DNA from: QHVT01 sp036389275
GTDB lineage: Bacteria; Acidobacteriota; Thermoanaerobaculia; Gp7-AA8
DNA length: 64,000 nt
NCBI GenBank assembly: GCA_036389275.1
Contig: DASVQE010000048.1
Coordinates: forward strand, 1-64,000
Reading direction: 5' to 3'
Shown here: piece by piece, positions 25,745 through 34,109 of the stretch
How the letters are laid out: each line of letters begins with the position of its first letter
How positions within the stretch are numbered: position 1 is the first letter of the stretch
Made by a program: the position numbers and the translations under genes
The notes under the pieces: model-generated
Databases searched by the model: none
Seen by the model: only the letters and a program-made list of their open reading frames with translations
What the model was told of the DNA's origin: nothing

Positions 25745-26667
25745 GGCGCCACCTCCCGTTCGAGCAGCGCCAGCGCGGTCTCTTCGAGCGCGAGCGGCCG
25801 CACGTCGCGAATGGTCGCTCCGGCGGCCGAGAGGCGCGCGGTGACGTCGCTCTCCTCGCCGATGAGCGTCCACTGCACTTCGCGCCGGCCGGGCGAGCGG
25901 CGCAGACTCGGATTGCGCAGCTCGGGCGGAGCCTCCCATCCCTGCGGCACCTCAACGCGATAGCGGCGCACGGTCCGGCGCAGCTCGTCGCGCGACATCT
26001 GGGCGACGAGCCGGCCCGCGCTGAGGACGCCGAGGTGATCGGCGAGGCTCTCCACTTCCGCGACGTGATGCGTGGCGATGATGACCGTGGTCGGCGTGTC
26101 GGCGAGATGTTCGGCGAGTTGGGCGAGCGTGCGGTTGCGCATCAGCGGATCGAGGCCGTCGGTCGGCTCATCGAGCAGCAGCAGCGGAGGCCGATGGGCG
26201 AGTGCGAGAAGGAACTGCAGCCGCCGCCCTTCTCCTTTCGACAGCGTGGCCACTTTCCGTTCGAGGCCGACGTCGAAGACTCTGATCAGATGCTCGGCGT
26301 ACGCCGCATCCCACGTCGGGTAATGCACCGCCACGTGCTCGATCAGGCGCCTGCACGTCATCCAGGCGTACGCGTGTTCGTGCGACTCCGGCACGTATCC
26401 CAGCCGCGCCCGCACTTCCGGTCCGCGGCTCACCGTATCCATCCCGAACACCTCGGCGCGGCCTGCATGCGGCCGCTCGACGTCGAGCAGCACCTTCATC
26501 ATCGTGCTCTTTCCCGCGCCGTTCGGTCCGATCAGGACGTAGACCGCGCTCTCCGGCACCGCGAGGTCGATCCCGTTCAGCGCCGTCTGGCGTCCGTAGC
26601 GGACGTGCAGCGCGTGCGTGGCGACGGCGATCGCGCCGGCGTCGGAAGACTCAGGAACGTGACTCAT
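25741..26667 (-). CDS. ABC transporter ATP-binding protein of a YtrA-regulated exporter
   Basis: 308 residues with Walker A GPNGAGKST, Q-loop region YVPESHEHAY, a variant signature LSKGEGRRLQ instead of LSGGQ, Walker B LLLLDEPTDGLDP and H-loop ATHHV. The LSKGxxRR signature is common in YtrB-like ATPases. The C-terminal ~80 residues are an extra domain of unknown role. Its start overlaps the 3' end of the GntR gene by 17 bases. Confidence 0.9.
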   Translation of the reverse strand: MSHVPESSDAGAIAVATHALHVRYGRQTALNGIDLAVPESAVYVLIGPNGAGKSTMMKVLLDVERPHAGRAEVFGMDTVSRGPEVRARLGYVPESHEHAYAWMTCRRLIEHVAVHYPTWDAAYAEHLIRVFDVGLERKVATLSKGEGRRLQFLLALAHRPPLLLLDEPTDGLDPLMRNRTLAQLAEHLADTPTTVIIATHHVAEVESLADHLGVLSAGRLVAQMSRDELRRTVRRYRVEVPQGWEAPPELRNPSLRRSPGRREVQWTLIGEESDVTARLSAAGATIRDVRPLALEETALALLEREVAP

Positions 26668-27079
26668 CGCTCGCCTCCTTCTGCTCGCCGGACGGCATCG
26701 CGGCCTCCGCTTCCTTGCGCGCGAGCTCCTGGATCATCGTCACCAGCTCCTCCACCGTCAGGTAGTTGCGCCGCGCCTCGAGCAGCGCGCGCTTCGCGAC
26801 GTCGTGCGCCGCTCTGCGCAGCTCCTCGCCGTCGCGCTGCGCCGCGGAAGAGACGAACGTCCCCTGGCCGCGCCGGACGTACACCAGCCCTTCATGCTCG
26901 AGCTCGCGGTACGCCTGCGACACCGTGCGCGGATTCACCACCAGCTCCGCCGCGAGCTCGCGCACCGAAGGCAGCGGATCCTCCGGGCGCAGCGTCCCGA
27001 CGCTCACCGCCCGCCGCACCTCATCCATGATCTGGAGATACAGCGGCCGCCCATCCCGCAAGTCGAGATTCACCAGCAC
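26651..27079 (-). CDS. GntR-family (YtrA-type) transcriptional regulator
   Basis: 142 residues. GTG at 27079 is chosen because GGAG precedes it by 7 bases and YtrA-like proteins start just before DGRPLYLQIMDE; the longer frame up to 27241 reads through the operator. Residues ~10-75 form the winged helix (LPSVRELAAELVVNPRTVSQAYRELEHEGLVYVRRGQGTFV). The short helical C-terminal part of ~65 residues lacks an effector domain, as in the YtrA subfamily, whose members repress ABC exporters. It heads the run down to the redoxin gene. Confidence 0.9.
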   Translation of the reverse strand: MLVNLDLRDGRPLYLQIMDEVRRAVSVGTLRPEDPLPSVRELAAELVVNPRTVSQAYRELEHEGLVYVRRGQGTFVSSAAQRDGEELRRAAHDVAKRALLEARRNYLTVEELVTMIQELARKEAEAAMPSGEQKEASDESRS

Positions 27080-27097
27080 GGCCGAGCTCCAGGTGCA

Positions 27098-27119
27098 GTG
27101 TTGCGCACGAGTGCAACAC
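27098..27119. promoter_or_regulatory. Inverted repeat, probable GntR operator
   Basis: GTGTTGC-N8-GCAACAC, perfect 7-base arms that extend to 9 with one mismatch. It lies 18 bases upstream of the GntR GTG start. On the minus strand a TTGACC box 20-25 bases upstream could be the -35, putting the repeat across the -10 and transcription start. GT...AC half-sites are usual for YtrA-type regulators, so autorepression of the ABC/DsbD run is likely. Confidence 0.65.
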
Positions 27120-27230
27120 TGCCACACGTCGAGAAGGAGGTCAAGTGACGATGTGATGAACGGTTTGACAGCGGCAATGACAGCGGCGCTGCTCGGCGTC
27201 GCGTAACTGGCTGAAAACAAAGGCGGGAGT

Positions 27231-27306
27231 TGGTAGCGCATACGGGATTCGAACCCGTGTTACCGCCGTGAGAGGGCGGCGTCCTGGACCCCTAGACGAA
27301 TGCGCC
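27231..27306 (-). tRNA. tRNA-Glu (anticodon CUC)
   Basis: Read on the minus strand the 76-base sequence begins GGCGCAT and ends ATGCGCT-A-CCA. The acceptor stem closes with a G-U first pair, and the 3' CCA is encoded. The anticodon arm CCGCC-CTCTCAC-GGCGG shows anticodon CTC between T33 and A37. The T arm has the GTTCGAATC loop. It decodes GAG. Confidence 0.95.
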
Positions 27307-27425
27307 GGAAGTGAGGGAGGCGGAGCGTAGCGAAACGCTCTCGCGTGTGTCAAGGCGCTGTAACTCGTCCGGCTGCGGCTGCATTCCGGGGCATGGTTCC
27401 TGCTCTCTCCGTACGCGGGAGAACC

Positions 27426-28421
27426 ATGATCATGAAACACTACAAATCACTGGCAGCGCTGGGTTTGATGACTCTGCTGCTGGCCGCTTGCGGGTCGTCC
27501 GGCATGGGCGACATCCTCGGCGGCGGCTCCAGTCCGCAAACCAGCAACTACGAGATCCGCGGCACGATCGATTCGGTCGACCTCAACAGCCGCTCGATCT
27601 ATCTGACCAACGTCAGCGGCTATCAATCGATGTTGTCGAACGGCGGCGGCAACGCCGTGCGCGTCTACTTCGACGACCAGACCGCCGTCAACTATCAGGG
27701 GCAGACCTACCGTCCCGAAGACCTCGAGCGCGGCGACCAGGTCACCGTGCGCGTCGATGAGTCGGGCAACCGCCTCGTCGCCAACGCCATGACCGTGACG
27801 TACGACGCCACCGCCAGCGGCAGCACGAGCGGCAGCGGCAACAACGGCACGTACGGCTCGACCGTGCGCGGCGTGGTGGCGAACGTCGACACCGGACGCC
27901 GCACCATCGAGCTCGACCGCGGCGGCTACGGCACGCGTACGGTCGTCGAGTACAACAACAACACGCCCGTGACGTACAACGGCCGCAGCTATCGCCCGGT
28001 CGATCTCGAGCGCGGCGACGAAGTGGAGATCCGCGTGAGCGACTACGGCAACGGCCGCCTCGTCGCGAACGACATCATGGTCACGCTCAGCGCCGGCGGC
28101 GGCAGCACCGGCCTGCCGAACAGCTCGTCGTCGACGCGCGCCTCGACCATCCGCGGGACGGTCAGCTACGTCGACACGTCGCGCCGCACCATCGAGCTCG
28201 AATCGGCGAGCTGGATCCGCGGCTTCACCACCGGCGGCGCGAGCGGCAATCGCATCACCGTGCAGTACGACCCGAACGCCAGCATCGACGTGCAGGGACG
28301 GCAGTATCCGATCTCCGGCCTCGAGCGCGGCGATGTGATCGAAGTGGAAGTCAGCAACGCCAGCAGCACCACGCCGTTCGCGAACCGGATCTATCTCGTT
28401 CGCGACATCAACCAGCGGTAA
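27426..28421 (+). CDS. Lipoprotein with three DUF5666-like repeats
   Basis: 331 residues from ATG at 27426, preceded by GGGAGA; ATG at 27432 is equally possible and gives lipobox LAAC with Cys20. The mature protein has three repeats of ~85 residues beginning at YEIRGTIDSVD, STVRGVVANVDTGRRTIEL and STIRGTVSYVDTSRRTIEL. Each ends with a PxDLERGDxVxVxV or SGLERGDVIEVEV turn. This is the OB-like beta pattern of DUF5666 domains. Linkers are Ser/Gly-rich. The role is unknown; such proteins are exported to the envelope. Its 3' end overlaps the convergent glycosidase-like gene by 31 bases. Confidence 0.75.
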   Translation: MIMKHYKSLAALGLMTLLLAACGSSGMGDILGGGSSPQTSNYEIRGTIDSVDLNSRSIYLTNVSGYQSMLSNGGGNAVRVYFDDQTAVNYQGQTYRPEDLERGDQVTVRVDESGNRLVANAMTVTYDATASGSTSGSGNNGTYGSTVRGVVANVDTGRRTIELDRGGYGTRTVVEYNNNTPVTYNGRSYRPVDLERGDEVEIRVSDYGNGRLVANDIMVTLSAGGGSTGLPNSSSSTRASTIRGTVSYVDTSRRTIELESASWIRGFTTGGASGNRITVQYDPNASIDVQGRQYPISGLERGDVIEVEVSNASSTTPFANRIYLVRDINQR

Positions 28422-30343
28422 GTGATCGGGCCGGCGTGCGCAGCGATGCGCACGTCGCGCTCCGGCATCCGCAGCACGAACCCACCCGGAGGAGCGGCGC
28501 CCGAGAGCTCGAGCGTCGCTCCGTTTTCGTCAGGCGTCCAGCGCAGCGTGAGCGGGCCGTAGTGCGTGCCGAGGTGCTCGACGCGCATGGGTGATGCGAA
28601 CCATTGCGGCGGCACTCCGGCGAAGAGCACCAGCCGATCCTCATCCTCGAAGACGACGCTGTCGCGCAGCAGCAGCCAGAGCTCCGCGAGCGCCCAACCG
28701 TGCGGCATGGCCACGCGCGGATTCCACGTCGTGCGCAACTTCGGCCAGATTCCGGGACCGCTCTCGCCGCCTTCGTCGAGCGCGTACCAGCCGCGCATCG
28801 AGTCGAGCGCGAAGTGTCGCGCCAGCGTTTCGTGCGCGGCGGCGCGATGTCCGGCGAGCAGCCCCTGATGCGCGGTCGCCAGCGGAAAGTAGCGCCAGCC
28901 GTTCGCATCCTGCGGCGGCGTGCCGATGAAGCGCTCGTGCGCCTTGCCGCGCTCGAGCGGATAGAGACGGGCAGGCCAGAGAACGCAGTAACTGCCGTAC
29001 TCGCGTCCGAGGTTGCCGGCGAACCGGTCGTCGTAGCGCCGCAGCAATTCGGCGGCGAGCGACTGCCAGTGCGCCGCCGCCGCTGCATCACCCGAGTCGC
29101 GCGCGAGCTCCGCCGCCGCGCGCAGACCGGCGATGTCGAAGGCCTCGGTGAACTCCGGATGCAGCCCGTCGCACGCGCCGGGGATGAGCCGTTTGCCGCC
29201 GACAAAATGCGGGTCGGGCGTGGTGCGCAGCGTCTCGATCAGCGCCGCGAGGCGCATCGCCTGCGGATAGATGCGCGCGAGCCAGTTGTGATCGCGGACG
29301 ACCTTCCACTGCTCGCCGGCGATCCAGAGCACCTCGCCCGGATTGTCCGCCTCCGGCTGCACGCGTCCGCTGAACGGCGTGCGCAGGAACGACTCCACGG
29401 CGCGCGCGGCGAGCGCGTGCGCGCCCGACTGCTGCAGCACCGCGGTCATGTAGACGCCGTCGCGGGTGAAGGTGTTGTAGTTCACCACCGCCACATCGGG
29501 CGTGCCGTCGTTCATGGTCAACGCGATGTGCGCCGGCACGGCGCGAAAGGCTTCGCTCCAACGCACGTCCGGCACTTCGATCGACGCCGCGCCGCGCGCC
29601 GTGCGCAGCGCCTCGGCGAAGAGCGCGTCGACGGACATCGCCCGATACGCGGCGATGCCGAGGTCGGGCTGCGGCGGGCCGTCGTCGCCGGGAGTGGCGA
29701 GATCGAGCTGCACCTCTTCGCTCTTGCCGTCCCAGCGATGACGCCAGGCGCGGCGGCCGGCGAGCACCGGACAGACGAAGCGCGCCTGACGCGACGCACC
29801 CGGCGCGAGCGAGAAGGAGAGGCGCAGCGAGTCGCGATCGTGCGTCGCGGCGCGATCGGCCACGACGGCGGTGTGGCCGTCGACCAGCAGCGCGCCATCG
29901 TCGAAGGTGATGCGGCGGAACGGCCAGCCGGCCGGACCGCTCTCGCGAACGCGCGCACGCAGCACCACCTCGCGCGGCGCCGCGCCGCGGTTGGTCAGCG
30001 TGACGCGCGCGGCGGCGACGATCGCGCCATCGGGCCGCACCGAGCAAAGCTCCTCGAGCACTTCGATCTCGCCGCTGCGCCAGCGCACCCACGGCACGAG
30101 CGCACCGCCGCCACTGAGCCCTCGGGCGATTTGCGTCTGCTGCAAATCGTCGACGGAGAACGACACGCCGTACGAGCCGGCTCCCGGCGAGAAACTGCCA
30201 TCGTCGTCGACGAAGGTCTTGAGCGCATCGAGCGTATCGGGCACTCCGATGGCGATGTGCACCGCCGCCCGCCGCACCGGCTCCTCGGCGCGCGAACAGG
30301 CCAGCAGCAGCAGCGCGGCGGCGAGCGCCGCCGCACGCTTCAC
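28391..30343 (-). CDS. Glycosidase-like lipoprotein with (alpha/alpha)-barrel C-terminal half
   Basis: 650 residues starting at GTG 30343, which overlaps the YbaK stop as GTGA; frames continuing upstream are only shadows of ybaK. Lipobox LLAC places Cys16 at the mature end. The N-terminal ~270 residues are beta-rich, with FDDGALLVDGHTAVV resembling the super-sandwich of GH15/GH63/GH65-like enzymes. The C-terminal half carries short helical hairpins with conserved aromatic/acidic motifs: NDGTPDVAVVNYNTFTRDG, WKVVRDHNWL, EFTEAFDIAGL, YALDEGGESGPGIWPK, PHGWALAELWLLLRD. This fits a six-hairpin glycosidase fold. The exact GH family and catalytic acids cannot be fixed by eye. Confidence 0.6.
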   Translation of the reverse strand: MKRAAALAAALLLLACSRAEEPVRRAAVHIAIGVPDTLDALKTFVDDDGSFSPGAGSYGVSFSVDDLQQTQIARGLSGGGALVPWVRWRSGEIEVLEELCSVRPDGAIVAAARVTLTNRGAAPREVVLRARVRESGPAGWPFRRITFDDGALLVDGHTAVVADRAATHDRDSLRLSFSLAPGASRQARFVCPVLAGRRAWRHRWDGKSEEVQLDLATPGDDGPPQPDLGIAAYRAMSVDALFAEALRTARGAASIEVPDVRWSEAFRAVPAHIALTMNDGTPDVAVVNYNTFTRDGVYMTAVLQQSGAHALAARAVESFLRTPFSGRVQPEADNPGEVLWIAGEQWKVVRDHNWLARIYPQAMRLAALIETLRTTPDPHFVGGKRLIPGACDGLHPEFTEAFDIAGLRAAAELARDSGDAAAAAHWQSLAAELLRRYDDRFAGNLGREYGSYCVLWPARLYPLERGKAHERFIGTPPQDANGWRYFPLATAHQGLLAGHRAAAHETLARHFALDSMRGWYALDEGGESGPGIWPKLRTTWNPRVAMPHGWALAELWLLLRDSVVFEDEDRLVLFAGVPPQWFASPMRVEHLGTHYGPLTLRWTPDENGATLELSGAAPPGGFVLRMPERDVRIAAHAGPITYRWLMSRTR

Positions 30344-30837
30344 CGCGGCACCGCGACGTCCGCCGCCTGCGCGTTCGGAAGCTTGAGCAGCTCCGCCGGC
30401 GCGAGGCGGATCTTGCTCGAGCGATTGCCGCCGCCGACGATCACGCGCTCCTGCTCGAGCACGCGCTGGTCGACGTAGATCGGCACCTCCGCCGGCAAGC
30501 CCGGCAGCGTCACGCCGCCGATCAGCATCCCGGTGAGCTGCGCCGTCTCCTCCGCCGTGGCGAACGACATCCGCTTCACGCCGGTGACTCCGAAGAGTTT
30601 CTTGTTCACGTCGAGCTTCGTGTCGGCGCGCACCAGACACGCCACGTATCGCCGCGGCTCCGTCTTCATCGCCACCAGAATCGCATTGCAAGCCTCCTCG
30701 GCCGCGATTCCGTAGTGGCGGCAGAACTCGGCCGTGTCGGCCAGCTCCGGCTCGCAGGCGAGCACTTCGAAGGAGGTGATGCCGGCGGACGCGAGCGCTT
30801 CGCGGACGCGGTCGTGCAGGATCGAAACGTCGGTCAT
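30340..30837 (-). CDS. YbaK/aminoacyl-tRNA deacylase-domain protein
   Basis: 165 residues from ATG at 30837. It has the YbaK/ProX fold signatures: CRHYGIAAEEACNAILVAM, RRYVACLVRADTKLDVNKKLFGVTGVKRMSFATAEE with the conserved Lys, and GMLIGGVTLPGLP with the G-G/P loop. Family members hydrolyse mischarged tRNAs or related aminoacyl esters in trans. The standalone size is normal. It is the first gene of a two-gene unit with the glycosidase-like lipoprotein, coupled by a GTGA overlap, a pairing with no obvious logic. Confidence 0.85.
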   Translation of the reverse strand: MTDVSILHDRVREALASAGITSFEVLACEPELADTAEFCRHYGIAAEEACNAILVAMKTEPRRYVACLVRADTKLDVNKKLFGVTGVKRMSFATAEETAQLTGMLIGGVTLPGLPAEVPIYVDQRVLEQERVIVGGGNRSSKIRLAPAELLKLPNAQAADVAVPR

Positions 30838-30906
30838 GACTGCTCCGTTGTATCGCATTGACGGGCACGCATCACGCATTTCATGAGTTCGGGAGGACAT
30901 ACACCA

Positions 30907-31488
30907 ATGCCCAATGCATTAACGATGTTGAAATCGGATCACGCCACGGTCAAGCGCCTGATGCGCGAGCTGAATGCGACCGACGAGCGTGCGGTCAAAC
31001 AGCGCGAGCAGCTCGTCGCGCAGATCGAGCGCGAGGTGAAGATGCACGCGCAGGTCGAAGAGGAAGTCTTCTATCCCGCGTTCAAAGCAGCCACGCGCAA
31101 CACCGACGCCGAGGATCTGTTCTACGAGGCGGCGGAGGAGCATCACATCGTCGACATGGTGCTGCCGGCGCTGAAAGCCGCCAACCCGAAGTCGCACGAG
31201 TTCACCGCCAAGGCGAAGGTGCTGCAGGACCTGCTCGAGCATCACATCAAGGAAGAGGAAGGCCCGATGTTCCAGCAGGCGCGCGCGCTCTTCAGCGAAG
31301 ACCAGTTGCGCGAGCTCGGCGACCTGATGCAGGCGCGCAAGGACTCGGTCGAGGCGATGTGGAACAACCCGCTGCTGCGGCCGGTGAAGAAGCTGCAGAG
31401 CGTGGCGCACAAGATGATGCCCACGAAGGTGAAGACGGCCAAGGCCGCGGCCATCGGCAAGTTGATGGATCGCGACGAGGCGCGGTAG
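30907..31488 (+). CDS. Hemerythrin (HHE) domain protein
   Basis: 193 residues. ATG at 30907 is preceded by GGGAGG at 10 bases; an upstream ATG at 30883 has no such site. Residues ~5-130 contain the di-iron helix bundle ligands: KSDHATVKRLM, HAQVEEEVFYPAF, EEHHIVDMVLPAL and LEHHIKEEEGPMF. The rest is a ~60-residue basic helical tail (KKLQSVAHKMMPTKVKTAKAAA). HHE proteins bind oxygen, NO or iron. A strong hairpin follows its stop. Confidence 0.88.
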   Translation: MPNALTMLKSDHATVKRLMRELNATDERAVKQREQLVAQIEREVKMHAQVEEEVFYPAFKAATRNTDAEDLFYEAAEEHHIVDMVLPALKAANPKSHEFTAKAKVLQDLLEHHIKEEEGPMFQQARALFSEDQLRELGDLMQARKDSVEAMWNNPLLRPVKKLQSVAHKMMPTKVKTAKAAAIGKLMDRDEAR

Positions 31489-31502
31489 TCAGCACGTTCG
31501 AG

Positions 31503-31529
31503 TGCCGGGTGCGATGCAAGCACCCGGCA
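31503..31529. terminator. Hairpin between convergent hemerythrin and chaB-like genes
   Basis: TGCCGGGTGC and GCACCCGGCA form a perfect 10-base-pair stem with a 7-base loop, lying between two convergent stop codons. There is no strong T tract on either side, so it may act as a weak bidirectional terminator or mRNA-end stabiliser. Confidence 0.55.
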
Positions 31530-31538
31530 TTCGGCGCG

Positions 31539-31805
31539 TCAGCGCGCGGCGTGTTTCATCGCCGAGAGCTCGGCGACGCGCGGCTCGAGCGGCGCCGCTT
31601 TCGGGATCCAGCGGCCGGTCTCGCGGTCGCGCTCGAAGCGGTCGCGCACTTCCATCCAGGCCTGCGTTTGCGCGAGCTGGAAGCGCATCTTCTCTTGCGG
31701 CGCCTGCTTCCAAGCGCGGTTGAACGCATCGCGGTAGACGCGCTGCGCCGCCTCGGGCAGGTTGATGCGGCAAACGTACGGCAGGTCGTCGAGGGTCTCG
31801 TACAT
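31539..31805 (-). CDS. ChaB-family protein
   Basis: 88 residues from ATG at 31805. It matches the ChaB pattern well: DLPYVCRINLPEAAQRVYRDAFNRAW near the start and AWMEVRDRFERD..GRW in the middle. ChaB-domain proteins are small, often associated with cation transport or found alone, with unclear function. The gene begins 14 bases after the inositol-phosphate synthase stop and is probably co-transcribed with it. Confidence 0.75.
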   Translation of the reverse strand: MYETLDDLPYVCRINLPEAAQRVYRDAFNRAWKQAPQEKMRFQLAQTQAWMEVRDRFERDRETGRWIPKAAPLEPRVAELSAMKHAAR

Positions 31806-31819
31806 GGGGTCCTTTTGCC

Positions 31820-33175
31820 TCAGTCGTAGTATTCGTGGCCCAGGTGCGTGATGGTCTCTTCGCCCATGGCCCACCGCATCGTGTTCTTCAGCTTCATGAG
31901 CTGGATGAACAGATCGTGCTCCGGATACAAGTCGGGTGCCGTCATCGGGCACTTGAAGTAAAAGCTCAGCCACTCCTGCGTGCCCGACCAGCCGGCGCGC
32001 GCGGCGAAATCGAGCAGCAGCGCGAGGTCGAGCACGATCGGCGCGGCCAGGATCGAGTCGCGGCAGAGGAAGTCGATCTTCATCTGCATCGGATAGCCGA
32101 GCCACCCGAAGAGATCAATGTTGTCCCACCCTTCCTTCGCATCGCCGCGCGGCGGGTAGTACTCGATGCGCACTTTGTGAAAGAGGTCGCCGTAGAGCGA
32201 CTTGTAGACGTCGGGCTGCAGGATGTAATCGAGCACGCCGAGCTTGGTGGTCTCTTTCGAGCGGAACGAGCCGGGATCGTCGAGCACCTCGCCGTCGCGA
32301 TTGCCGAGGATGTTCGTGGAGAACCAGCCGCGCACGCCGAGCATGCGCGCTTTCAACGCGGGCGCGATGACGGTCTTCATCAGCGTCTGCCCGGTCTTGA
32401 AATCCTTGCCGGCGATCGGCACGCGCTCGCGCCGCGCCAGCTCCCACGCCGCCTCATGATCGACGGCGAGGTTCGGGGCGCCGTTCGCGAACGGCACGCC
32501 TTCTTTGATGCATGCCCACGCGTAGAGCTGCGAGTTGGAGATGGTCGGGTCGTCGTGCTCGAGCGCGCGCTCGAACGTCTCCACGGTGTGATGGGAGCCG
32601 TTGGCGGAAACCCATACTTCCGTACTTCCGCACCACACCGCCACGGCCCGGTCGCAGCCGTTCTTCGCCTTGAACGTGCGGATGTCGTCGCGCAACTGCG
32701 CGACCATCTCCGCTTTGTTCGCACCCGTCTTCACGTGCGTGCCGTGCAGCCGCCGCACGTACTCGGGATAGAAGACGCCGCGCATCGGAACGATCGCTTC
32801 CATCTCCTCGCGCACCAGGTCGAGGTGCTCTTTCGACAGCACGTTCGCGTGCACGGCCGACTCGTACGCGTTGTCGGGAAAGATGTCCCACGCGCCGAAG
32901 GCGAGGTCGTCGAGTTTCGCGAGGCCCAGAAAATCGGCGATGCGCGGCGCGTTGCCGTCCGTGCGCTTGCCGATGCGGATGGTGCCCATCTGCGTGAGCG
33001 AGCCGATCGGCTCGGCCAATCCTTTGCGCGCCAGCAGCGCGCCGGCGATCATCGTGGTCGAAACCGCGCCGAGGCCGGGCAGGAGAATGGCGAGCTTGCC
33101 GGCGGCAGGACGTAGGGTCTCGGGCTGCTTCACGATGGTCGCAGCGCGAGCAAAACACGGGCCACGGGTTTGCAT
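31820..33175 (-). CDS. ino1: Inositol-3-phosphate synthase
   Basis: Makes 1D-myo-inositol 3-phosphate from glucose 6-phosphate with NAD. The protein has the Rossmann-type start LAILLPGLGAVSTTMIAG and the family segments TQMGTIRIGKRTDGN, PRIADFLGLAKLDDLAFGAWD, AWACIKEGVPFANGAPN, GKDFKTGQTLMKT, GWFSTNILGNRDG and FKCPMTAPDLYPEHD. ATG at 33175 gives 451 residues; GTG at 33133, closer to the usual N-terminus before LRPAAGKL, would give 437. Neither has a clear ribosome site. Inositol phosphate could feed inositol lipids, compatible solutes or the glycan genes divergently encoded next door. Confidence 0.92.
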   Translation of the reverse strand: MQTRGPCFARAATIVKQPETLRPAAGKLAILLPGLGAVSTTMIAGALLARKGLAEPIGSLTQMGTIRIGKRTDGNAPRIADFLGLAKLDDLAFGAWDIFPDNAYESAVHANVLSKEHLDLVREEMEAIVPMRGVFYPEYVRRLHGTHVKTGANKAEMVAQLRDDIRTFKAKNGCDRAVAVWCGSTEVWVSANGSHHTVETFERALEHDDPTISNSQLYAWACIKEGVPFANGAPNLAVDHEAAWELARRERVPIAGKDFKTGQTLMKTVIAPALKARMLGVRGWFSTNILGNRDGEVLDDPGSFRSKETTKLGVLDYILQPDVYKSLYGDLFHKVRIEYYPPRGDAKEGWDNIDLFGWLGYPMQMKIDFLCRDSILAAPIVLDLALLLDFAARAGWSGTQEWLSFYFKCPMTAPDLYPEHDLFIQLMKLKNTMRWAMGEETITHLGHEYYD

Positions 33176-33230
33176 GAGACGCAAAACCGGGCGCGCGGCA
33201 CGATGAGGCTGCCGCATCGAAAGGGGCCGC

Positions 33231-34109
33231 ATGCTCGAAGAAGTAGCGGTCTTGTATCCTCGGAACAGTTGGAGCGAACGGAGCCGCGGCCCGCTCTCGG
33301 CGCAAGTCGCCGCGGAGTTCCCGTCGATCTTCGTTTCCTTCGATCACGACGGCGACCCGCACGTGCGCGCCACCGACTGGTCGCGCCGCGACTTCGACAC
33401 CTGGACGTTCGACTGCAGCGTCGACGCACTCGCCGCATCACCGTTCACGCTGCGGCTCGCCGACGACAACGGACAGCGTCCCGAGTTTCCGCTCGAGGTG
33501 CTGAACCGCTGTCAGCGCGCCATCGATCGCCGCAACCGCCACTCGCAGGGACAGCTCTTCGATCGCGTGCTGCGCAAGCATCGCGCGCTGCACGACGTCG
33601 ACAAGCCGCTCGTGCGCGCCGACTACAACCACGCCCGCGACGTCTGGCAGTGGGTGCTGCGGCTCGCGCCGGAAGCGTCGCTGGCGCTGCAACTTGCGGC
33701 GCTGTTTCACGACGTGGAGCGGCTCGCCTCCGAGGCCGACCGGCGCGTCGAGCATCTCGCCGAGGACTACCAGTCGTTCAAGGATGCGCACGCGGCCAAA
33801 GGCGCGGAGATGACGCGCGAGGTGCTGGCCGCGGCGGGCGTCGGCGAGAGCGTCTGGCAACGCGTCGCGGAGATTGTGGCGCGACACGAGCGGCAGTCGG
33901 ACGACGCCGAGGTGGCGCTGCTCAACGACGCCGACGCGCTGTCGTTCTTCTCGCTGAACTCGTGCGGCTACGCCGATTACTTCGGCCCCGAACAGACGCG
34001 GAAGAAGGTCGCTTACACCTGGAACCGGATGCGCGGCGGCGCGCGCGCGAAGCTCGCGTGCGTCCGCCTGCGCGAAGACGTCCGAACGTTGTTGCACGAG
34101 GTGAAATGA
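33231..34109 (+). CDS. HD-domain-type protein of unknown substrate
   Basis: 292 residues. The N-terminal ~90 residues are a separate small domain of unknown fold. From ~100 an all-helical domain shows the order of HD hydrolases: DYNHARDVWQWV (His), LAALFHDVERLA (HD pair), VARHERQSDD and LLNDADALSFF (Asp). It may relate to DUF4202. Metal-dependent phosphohydrolase or oxygenase activity is possible, since myo-inositol oxygenase also uses an HD fold and inositol-phosphate synthase is divergent next door; that link is speculation. Its stop is followed directly by the methyltransferase ATG. Confidence 0.6.
   Translation: MLEEVAVLYPRNSWSERSRGPLSAQVAAEFPSIFVSFDHDGDPHVRATDWSRRDFDTWTFDCSVDALAASPFTLRLADDNGQRPEFPLEVLNRCQRAIDRRNRHSQGQLFDRVLRKHRALHDVDKPLVRADYNHARDVWQWVLRLAPEASLALQLAALFHDVERLASEADRRVEHLAEDYQSFKDAHAAKGAEMTREVLAAAGVGESVWQRVAEIVARHERQSDDAEVALLNDADALSFFSLNSCGYADYFGPEQTRKKVAYTWNRMRGGARAKLACVRLREDVRTLLHEVK

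Noticed and set aside
27231..27306. tRNA-Glu as integration site
   Set aside because: No integrase, direct repeat of the 3' tRNA end or foreign-looking island is seen beside it.
30344..30868. N-terminal extension of the glycosidase-like lipoprotein
   Set aside because: It is antisense-like, Arg-rich shadow sequence over ybaK; the GTG at 30343 with a lipobox behind it is the sensible start.
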